Below, one piece after another: positions 58,354 to 64,000 of a stretch of DNA of 64,000 nucleotides. A program made the position numbers and the translations under genes. The notes beneath the pieces are model-generated. The model had not been told where the DNA came from. It worked only from the letters and a program-made list of their open reading frames with translations, and made no database searches. Each line of letters opens with the position of its first letter. Position 1 is the stretch's first letter. The DNA is from JASHSH01 sp036490215 (GTDB taxonomy: Bacteria; Pseudomonadota; Alphaproteobacteria; Rhodospirillales; Magnetospirillaceae): positions 14,552-78,551 of the forward strand of contig DASXEH010000073.1 of assembly GCA_036490215.1 (NCBI GenBank). Reading direction: 5' to 3'.

Positions 58354-59304
58354 ATGGCGCGCAAAGTTGCAATCATCGGCTCGGGTCTGATCGGCCGGTC
58401 CTGGGCCATCTGCTTCGCCCGCGGCGGCTATGACGTGGCGATGTGGGACCCCGAGGTTCAGTCGCTGAAGACCTCGCTCGACGCCATCGGCAATCTGCTG
58501 GTCGATCTCGAAAAGGGCGGACTGCTGCAGAACCAGACCGCCGCGACTGTGCGCAAGCGGATCGTGCCTGTGCGCACCATCGAAGAGGCTGTGGCCGAAT
58601 CGGTGCATGTGCAGGAGAACGGGCCGGAACAGCTTCAGGTGAAGAAGGACCTGTTCCAGAAGCTCGACATCGCCGCGCCGGCCGATGCGGTTCTGGCCAG
58701 TTCGAGTTCGGCGATCCCCGCTTCGCAATTCACCGAGACGCTGCGCGGCAAGGGGCGCTGCCTGATCGCCCATCCGATCAACCCGCCCTATCTGGTGCCC
58801 GCTGTCGAACTGGTGCCCGCCCCGTGGACAGAGGCACCAGTGGTGGAGCGCACGCGCTCGTTGATGGCCCGCATCGGCATGGCGCCGATGATCCTGAACA
58901 AAGAGGTCGACGGTTTTGTGGTCAACCGGCTGCAGGCCGCGCTGCTGCACGAGGCGTTCCGCTTGGTCGAAGGCGGCTACGCTTCGGTGGCCGATATCGA
59001 CATCGCCGTCGGCAAGGGCCTTGGCCTGCGTTGGTCCTTCATGGGCCCGTTCGAGACGATCGATCTCAATGCGCCCGGCGGCGTGGCCGACTATGTCGCG
59101 CGCTACGACGGTGCAATGAAAAAGATGGCCGAGACACAGAAAGAACCGGTCACCTGGGTGGGTGCACTGACGGAAAAAATCACCGCCGATCGCGACCGCC
59201 GGTTGCCGCGCGCCGAACTCGCCAACCGCCAGCGCTGGCGCGACCGGCGTTTGATGGCGCTCCTGCGCCACTTCACCGCCGCAGAGAAAGAGATCGGGAC
59301 CTAA
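58354..59304 (+). CDS. 3-hydroxyacyl-CoA dehydrogenase-fold enzyme, L-gulonate 3-dehydrogenase-like
   Basis: 316 residues: 'VAIIGSGLIGRSWAICFARGGYDVAMWDPE' (NAD site 8-13), 'VQENGPEQLQVKKDLFQKLD', 'ASSSSAIPAS', 'CLIAHPINPPYLVPAVELVPAPWT' with the catalytic His, 'VDGFVVNRLQAALLHEAFRLVEGGYAS', 'GLGLRWSFMGPFETIDLNAPGGVADY'. This is the lambda-crystallin/L-gulonate dehydrogenase branch rather than FadB-type beta-oxidation enzymes. It fits a sugar-acid route together with the SDR and DenD. Co-transcribed with the EamA gene (7-base gap). Confidence 0.87.
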   Translation: MARKVAIIGSGLIGRSWAICFARGGYDVAMWDPEVQSLKTSLDAIGNLLVDLEKGGLLQNQTAATVRKRIVPVRTIEEAVAESVHVQENGPEQLQVKKDLFQKLDIAAPADAVLASSSSAIPASQFTETLRGKGRCLIAHPINPPYLVPAVELVPAPWTEAPVVERTRSLMARIGMAPMILNKEVDGFVVNRLQAALLHEAFRLVEGGYASVADIDIAVGKGLGLRWSFMGPFETIDLNAPGGVADYVARYDGAMKKMAETQKEPVTWVGALTEKITADRDRRLPRAELANRQRWRDRRLMALLRHFTAAEKEIGT

Positions 59305-59311
59305 GCACTTC

Positions 59312-60208
59312 GTGCTCGGCTCCGACCTTCTCGCGATCCTGAGCGCGATCTGCATCGCCACGAGCGGCATGCTCGTCAGCGAACTCAACGGCCGCGTCGA
59401 CATCGTCCGCTTCGCCCGCTGGAACATGATCGCGGCGATGCTGATGACCGGCGCCGGATCGCTGATCCTCGGCGGGTGGCGTACGATAGAGGGGTGGCAG
59501 CTGGGCCTTCTCGCCGGGTCCAGTTTCGCCGGCATCATCATCGCCAGCACAACCTATTTCTCGGCCATCTACATGGCTGGGCCGCGTATGACGGCGCTGC
59601 TGTTCTCGCTCGCCTCGCCCTTCGCGGTGGCGCTCGGCTATTTCGTGCTGGGCGAAACCATCAGCATGCGTCAGGGGCTCGGCATCGCCATCATCCTCAC
59701 GGGTATCGTCTTGGCCGTCGGCGCGGCGCGCGGACGACGCGAACCCACCGCCGACGCCACAAAACCGCCGCGCCAATTCTGGATCGGTATCGCACTCGGC
59801 GTCATCACGGCGCTGGGGCAAGCGGCGGGCGGCTTACTTGCGCGCCCGGCGATGGCGGCGGGCGTCGAGCCCTTTACCGCCATGGCGATCCGCTCCGGTA
59901 TCGCCGCGGTGTTCTACATCGCGCTCGGCCTGTCGCCGATTGCCTGGGCGAAACAACCTTACCGGTTCAAATGGCGCGATCTCAGCGTCGGTGTCGGCGC
60001 ATCGTTCTTCGGCACCGGACTCGGCATGACGCTGCTGATGGCGGCCTTGGCCGATGGCGATGTCGGCATCGTCTCGACACTGTCCTCGATGACGCCGATC
60101 GCGATCCTGCCGATGGTCTGGATTCGCACACGCACGGCGCCACGCCCACTCGCCTGGATCGGCGCGGGCCTGGCGGTGGTCGGCACCGCCCTGCTCAGTA
60201 TTCCTTAG
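59312..60208 (+). CDS. EamA/DMT-family transporter
   Basis: 298 residues, ten membrane helices in two EamA repeats ('LGSDLLAILSAICIATSGMLVSEL' and 'WIGIALGVITALGQAAGGLLARPAMAAG'), with 'SPFAVALGYFVLGETISMRQGLGIAIILTGIVLAVG' as the conserved end of repeat 1. The start is GTG at 59312, 7 bases after the dehydrogenase stop; no ATG is available. It probably exports or imports a metabolite of the same pathway. It is convergent with the ABC permease gene (ends meet at 60208/60209). Confidence 0.84.
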   Translation: MLGSDLLAILSAICIATSGMLVSELNGRVDIVRFARWNMIAAMLMTGAGSLILGGWRTIEGWQLGLLAGSSFAGIIIASTTYFSAIYMAGPRMTALLFSLASPFAVALGYFVLGETISMRQGLGIAIILTGIVLAVGAARGRREPTADATKPPRQFWIGIALGVITALGQAAGGLLARPAMAAGVEPFTAMAIRSGIAAVFYIALGLSPIAWAKQPYRFKWRDLSVGVGASFFGTGLGMTLLMAALADGDVGIVSTLSSMTPIAILPMVWIRTRTAPRPLAWIGAGLAVVGTALLSIP

Positions 60209-61198
60209 CTAGCCGGTGACGCGGCGGCCGCGGCCGTAGACCAGCATCATGACCACGATCACGATGCCATAGATCACCTGGCGGCCGGCCTCGGGCATCT
60301 GCATCACCGACAGGATGCTTTGCAACAGCGTGATCAGCATGACGCCGGCGATGGTGCCGTAATAGGAGCCGCGCCCGCCCAGGATCGACGTGCCGCCGAG
60401 AACCACGGCGGCAATCGAAGGCAGCAGATAGGGGTCGCCCATCGCCTGCGCGGCCTTGCTGGCATAACCGGCCAGCAGAATGCCGCCGAAGGCCGAGAGC
60501 CCACCCGACATCGCGAAAGCGAACATCACCACGCGCTGGGTGCTGATACCCGAGAGATAGGCCGCGCGCTCGCGATTACCGATGGCATAGACCGCACGAC
60601 CGAAGACCGTGCGATTGAGCAGAAAGACGGTAACGGCGCCGACGATCAGCCAGACGATCAACGCGTTGGGAATGCCGAACAGCGTCTCGCCGGTGGCGAT
60701 GAAGCGCATCGCGCCCGACGCCGAATCCTGGGGCGAATAGCCGCCGGTGTGCACCACCATCAGGCCCTGGGCGACGGCGTTGATCGCCAAGGTGACGATC
60801 ATCGACGGGATGCGCAGATAGGCGACACCGATGCCGTTGAGGAAGCCAAGGAACACACCGCACGCGATGCCGAAGGGAATGGCAAGCGCGATGCCCACCG
60901 GTCCCCAGGCCGCCGCCGAGGCCGACATCATGCCGCCGACGGCGACCACCCACGGCACCGACAAATCAATTTGGCCGAGCAGGATCACAATCATCATGCC
61001 GGTGGCGATGATGCCGAGAAACGACGCCACCTTGAGCTGCTGCAGCAGATAGTCGCCCGACAGGAAGTTGGAATTATAGAGTCCGCCGATCAGCAGCAGC
61101 AAAACCACGCAGGCATAGGCGATCGCGACGGCGGGATCGATGCGGCGCATCAGCGTGCGGAGCGAAATCGAGGGAACGGCGGCGGCTTCGGCGGTCAT
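60209..61198 (-). CDS. ABC sugar transporter permease (RbsC/YjfF type)
   Basis: 329 residues from the ATG at 61198 (MTAEAAAVPS). Eight to ten membrane helices; family motifs 'GMMIVILLGQIDLSVPWVVAVGGM', 'FGRAVYAIGNRERAAYLSGISTQRVVMFAFAMSGGLSAFGGILLAG', 'LPSIAAVVLGGTSILGGRGSYYGTIAGVMLI'. It is the last gene of binding protein-ATPase-permease-permease, the order of the E. coli ytfQRT-yjfF galactofuranose system. Cargo unknown. Confidence 0.9.
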   Translation of the reverse strand: MTAEAAAVPSISLRTLMRRIDPAVAIAYACVVLLLLIGGLYNSNFLSGDYLLQQLKVASFLGIIATGMMIVILLGQIDLSVPWVVAVGGMMSASAAAWGPVGIALAIPFGIACGVFLGFLNGIGVAYLRIPSMIVTLAINAVAQGLMVVHTGGYSPQDSASGAMRFIATGETLFGIPNALIVWLIVGAVTVFLLNRTVFGRAVYAIGNRERAAYLSGISTQRVVMFAFAMSGGLSAFGGILLAGYASKAAQAMGDPYLLPSIAAVVLGGTSILGGRGSYYGTIAGVMLITLLQSILSVMQMPEAGRQVIYGIVIVVMMLVYGRGRRVTG

Positions 61199-61205
61199 GC
61201 GCGCC

Positions 61206-62216
61206 TCAGCCGAACAGATCGAGACGGTTGCGCACGCGCACCAGCTGCGCGGCACCGACGCAGACCGAGAGCAACAGCACGATGCCCTGGAACAGCGGTT
61301 GCCACAGCGGCTCGACATCGAAATCGAACAGCAGGTCGCCGATCGCGCGATAGGCAAAGGCGCCGAAGATCGCGCCGATGGCGCTGCCCGAGCCGCCGAA
61401 CAGTGATACGCCGCCCAGCACCACCGCGGCGATCGAATAGAGCGTGTAGGTGTTGCCATTGGCGAGCGACGCCTCGCCCGAAGCGGTCGTGAAGGTCAGG
61501 TACAGTCCGGCCATCGCCGACAACAACCCTGACAAAGTATAGGCCGTGAATTTGGCGCGGCGGATCGGCACGCCCGACATATAGGCGGCCACTTCCGAAG
61601 ACCCAATCGCATAGGCCGCGCGGCCGATCGTCGACCGGCGGAACGGCACCCAGATGACGAGCGCTATAACGACGAGGCCCAGCAATGAGGCGGGAATGCC
61701 ACCGGGCAGCTGACCCATCATCGCCGCGGCAAAGTCATTGTTGAAGGCGTCGGCCACATCGGGATCGGGGCGCAACCACAGCGCGGCGCCGAAATAGACT
61801 GCGCCGGTCGCGATGGTGGTTACGATCGGCTGCAGACGTCCGAAAATGACGATGACGCCATTGATCGCGCCGCAGACAGCGCCGATCGCCAGCACGCCGA
61901 GAACGCCGACGGCCGTCTGCACCGGCGATCCGATGACGATGATCGACGCCAGGCAGTTGCAGAGGATGAACACCATGCCGACGGAGAGATCGATACCGGC
62001 GGTGACGACGACGAGTGTCTGCGCCATCGCCACCAGCGCCAGCACGACGCCCTTGTTGCAGGCGGTGTTGACGACATTGGTAACGGCGGTGACGGTGAAG
62101 CCCTGATCGGTGATCGCCGGATGATTGAAGAGATAGATAGCGAACATCACGACGAAGATCGCCACCGCGATCACCGTGCCTTTGTTCTCGCCGAATTTAT
62201 AGCGCCAATCGCTCAC
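61206..62216 (-). CDS. ABC sugar transporter permease (RbsC/YtfT type)
   Basis: 336 residues; GTG start overlapping the ATPase stop (GTGA). 'ALVAMAQTLVVVTAGIDLSVGMVFILCNCLAS', 'IGRAAYAIGSSEVAAYMSGVPIRRAKFTAYTLSGLLSAMAGL', 'LYSIAAVVLGGVSLFGGSGSAIGAIFGAF' are the RbsC family motifs. It is paralogous to the next permease and should pair with it as a heterodimer. Seven bases separate the two genes. Confidence 0.9.
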   Translation of the reverse strand: MSDWRYKFGENKGTVIAVAIFVVMFAIYLFNHPAITDQGFTVTAVTNVVNTACNKGVVLALVAMAQTLVVVTAGIDLSVGMVFILCNCLASIIVIGSPVQTAVGVLGVLAIGAVCGAINGVIVIFGRLQPIVTTIATGAVYFGAALWLRPDPDVADAFNNDFAAAMMGQLPGGIPASLLGLVVIALVIWVPFRRSTIGRAAYAIGSSEVAAYMSGVPIRRAKFTAYTLSGLLSAMAGLYLTFTTASGEASLANGNTYTLYSIAAVVLGGVSLFGGSGSAIGAIFGAFAYRAIGDLLFDFDVEPLWQPLFQGIVLLLSVCVGAAQLVRVRNRLDLFG

Positions 62217-63760
62217 GCGCCGGCTCCTTTGCCCGTCGAGACTTCACTCGTCGAAATGTTCAGCGCGCCGGCGATCAACGCGCGCTCGGTGATCTGGTCG
62301 CCTTCGAGCACGCGCTTGACCTCGCCGTCATAGAGCACCAGCACGCGATCGCAACAGCCGATCAGTTCGTCATAATCGGTCGAGTAGAAGATCACCGCAG
62401 CGCCGCCATCGGCCAGCTTGCGCAGAAGTTGGTAAATCTCCTGCTTGGTGCCGACATCGATGCCGCGCGTCGGGTCATTGAGCAGAATGATGCGCGGTTC
62501 GATCATCAGCCATTTGGCGATAACCACCTTCTGCTGATTGCCGCCCGAGAGCGATCCGACGGGGAGATCGGTTCCGGCTGATTTCACCGACAAGACCTTC
62601 ATCATCTCGGCGACCCTATTGCGCTCGGCAGTCCGGTCGATCACGCCGCCGCGCGCGAAACGGCTGAGCGCGGCGAAAGAGAGATTGTCACCCACCGACA
62701 TCGGCAGCATCAGCCCTTCGGTCTTGCGGTCCTCAGGGATCAGCGCCATGCGGATATCTTTACCCTTGGCTTGGCGCGGGCTGGTCACCTCGACCTTCTT
62801 GCCGTCGACCAGCACCTCGCCGGTGAGGCCTTTGAGCACACCGAACAGCGCCAGCAGCAATTCGCGCTGGCCCTGTCCGTCGAGACCGCCCAGCCCCACC
62901 ACCTCGCCCGGGCGGGCGGCCAGCGAAATATTCTTCAGGCGATTGGTCCAGCTGAGATTGCGCACCTCGATCACCGGCTGCGTCTCACGCGATGCCGGTG
63001 CGGGCTTCGGCGGAAAGACGTGGCTGTATTCGCGGCCGATCATCATCTCGACCACGTCGGCGTCGCTCTTGGTGCCGGCTTGATAGGTGGCGACATGACG
63101 GCCATTGCGGAACACCGAGCAATCGTCCGCCAGTTCGGCGATCTCATGCATGCGGTGCGAGATATAGAGCAGCGCCAAGCCTTCGGCGCGCAGACGCTTG
63201 ATCACCGCAAAGACTTTAGTAACGTCCGCCGCGGTCAGTGCCGATGTGGCTTCGTCGAGAATGAGAATACGCGGCTTGCGCATCAGTGCCTTGGCGATCT
63301 CCACCATCTGGCGGCGTGAGAGCGGCAAGTCTTTGACCGGCGCGAGCGGGTGCACGTCTTCGGCCCCGGCGCGCGCCAATGCCTCTTCGGCCAGGGCGCG
63401 CTGCCGTTTGCGATCGATCAGACCGAAGCGCTTCGGCGGATCGCTGATCAGGATATTGTCGGCGACGGAGAGATCGGGCAGCAGCGACAATTCCTGGAAG
63501 ATACAGGCAATGCCGGCGCGGTTGGCGGCGGCCGGCGACGGAAACGTCACCTCTTTGCCGTCGAAAACCATGCGGCCCTCATCGGGCGCCACCACACCCG
63601 ACATGATCTTGATCAAAGTCGATTTGCCCGCGCCGTTCTCGCCGAGAATGGCATGGACGCGGCCGGCCTGAACCGTGAGGCCAGCCTTCTCCAAGGCCCG
63701 GACGCCTCCGTAAGATTTGGAGACGCCCTCCATCTGAAACAACGGGACGGGCGTATTCAT
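62213..63760 (-). CDS. ABC sugar transporter ATP-binding protein (RbsA/YtfR type)
   Basis: 515 residues from the ATG at 63760 (a TTG one codon earlier is open). Tandem ATPase domains of the CUT2 class: domain 1 Walker A 'GENGAGKS', signature 'LSRRQMVEIAKALMRKPRILILDEATSALT'; domain 2 has the degenerate P-loop region 'GLGGLDGQGQRELLLALFG' and 'LSGGNQQKVVIAKWLMIEPRIILLNDPTRGIDVGTK'. It forms the importer with the two RbsC-type permeases and the partial binding protein upstream. Confidence 0.93.
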   Translation of the reverse strand: MNTPVPLFQMEGVSKSYGGVRALEKAGLTVQAGRVHAILGENGAGKSTLIKIMSGVVAPDEGRMVFDGKEVTFPSPAAANRAGIACIFQELSLLPDLSVADNILISDPPKRFGLIDRKRQRALAEEALARAGAEDVHPLAPVKDLPLSRRQMVEIAKALMRKPRILILDEATSALTAADVTKVFAVIKRLRAEGLALLYISHRMHEIAELADDCSVFRNGRHVATYQAGTKSDADVVEMMIGREYSHVFPPKPAPASRETQPVIEVRNLSWTNRLKNISLAARPGEVVGLGGLDGQGQRELLLALFGVLKGLTGEVLVDGKKVEVTSPRQAKGKDIRMALIPEDRKTEGLMLPMSVGDNLSFAALSRFARGGVIDRTAERNRVAEMMKVLSVKSAGTDLPVGSLSGGNQQKVVIAKWLMIEPRIILLNDPTRGIDVGTKQEIYQLLRKLADGGAAVIFYSTDYDELIGCCDRVLVLYDGEVKRVLEGDQITERALIAGALNISTSEVSTGKGAGA

Positions 63761-63776
63761 CAACTCACCGGATAAA

Positions 63777-63803
63777 GGCGCCGCGGAACACGTCCGCGGC
63801 GCC
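63777..63803 (-). terminator. Hairpin between binding-protein and ATPase genes
   Basis: A perfect 11-bp stem GGCGCCGCGGA/TCCGCGGCGCC with a 5-base loop, no T-run. It is likely a partial terminator or message stabiliser giving more binding protein than membrane components. Confidence 0.65.
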
Positions 63804-63829
63804 CATCGTCCATCACACTACGATACGGC

Positions 63830-64000
63830 TTACTCGTTCTTTTCCGACTGCCCCATGATCTGCTGCGCCGTGAAGTTGATGCCGCAGGTCGGGAAGGAGT
63901 TGCCGACGAAGAAGTTGTCGGACTGGTTGGAATAGTAGTCCTGGCCGTCCTTGAAGTTCGGATCTTCGGCAATCGCCAGCGGCAGCTTGATCGACTGCGG
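63830..64000 (-). CDS. ABC sugar transporter substrate-binding protein (C-terminal part; cut by window edge)
   Basis: The last 56 residues only: 'LPLAIAEDPNFKDGQDYYSN', then 'NFFVGNSFPTCGINFTAQQI' and the stop at 63832-63830. The end and its place directly before an RbsA-type ATPase identify it as the periplasmic binding protein of the same importer. Signal peptide and ligand residues lie outside the window. Confidence 0.82.
   Translation of the reverse strand, partial: PQSIKLPLAIAEDPNFKDGQDYYSNQSDNFFVGNSFPTCGINFTAQQIMGQSEKNE

Overview
The window reads as one stretch of chromosome from a GC-rich alphaproteobacterium. The evidence is gene content and order: ihfA-fabH-plsX-rpmF with a YceD protein and a CBP3-type ubiquinol-cytochrome c chaperone, the glyA-nrdR-rib-nusB-thiL block, a MucR/Ros regulator, a K+-independent-type H+-pyrophosphatase and a Mg-type HemB. 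Rhodospirillales or a nearby environmental lineage fits best, but no rRNA gene is present and I cannot name a genus. I saw no tRNA, rRNA, CRISPR array, transposase, integrase or phage gene.

Layout. 1-6.1 kb: fatty-acid/phospholipid start-up genes (minus strand), interrupted by three small plus-strand genes (a Spy/CpxP-like protein, a His-rich secreted peptide and an unknown), then DUF177, the cytochrome chaperone and a divergent BamE lipoprotein. 6.2-15 kb: a long minus-strand block (hppA, a FliL-like membrane protein, thiL, nusB, ribH, ribBA, ribE, nrdR, glyA, rpiB). The GTP cyclohydrolase half of RibBA has lost its zinc cysteines, and ribD is missing from its usual place. 15.5-26 kb: housekeeping and single genes (mucR, metY with a possible structured leader, hemB, a secreted VHL-beta protein, an isonitrile-hydratase-like protein, a methyltransferase, an MFS exporter, an alpha/beta hydrolase, a penicillin acylase). 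26-32 kb: motA, motB, an RDD protein, Bpt leucyltransferase and a MoxR/CoxE-VWA pair. 32-36 kb: two small exported proteins facing a TetR gene across an intergenic region with three copies of a palindromic operator, then an OprO/P-type porin. 36-41 kb: an overlapping Rieske/O-methyltransferase pair divergent from a PhyH dioxygenase, two small proteins, an ECF sigma factor with a SnoaL-like tail and a UDP-glucuronate 4-epimerase. 41-45 kb: a tandem pair of exported Sel1-repeat/trypsin-like proteases and a MAPEG protein.

45-54.8 kb is an amino-sugar locus: a four-gene sugar ABC importer, SIS-type deaminase (NagB-II), deacetylase (NagA), GntR regulator, BadF-type GlcNAc kinase and a 2-dehydro-3-deoxygalactonokinase. 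A shared 16-bp motif lies upstream of the importer and at the kinase start, so a GntR regulon is readable from sequence. 55-64 kb looks like sugar-acid catabolism: a cupin, D-erythronate-dehydrogenase-like DenD, an SDR, an L-gulonate-3-dehydrogenase-like protein, an EamA transporter and a ribose/galactofuranose-type ABC importer running off the right edge.

Dispersed palindromic repeats fill many gaps. One family (ends GTCATTGCGAG / CTCGCAATGAC) has eight copies; at least four other families are present. The least-explained items are the TetR/small-protein locus, the Sel1-protease tandem, the ECF-SnoaL locus and the repeat families. I did not find a clear, self-contained new defence or mobile system.
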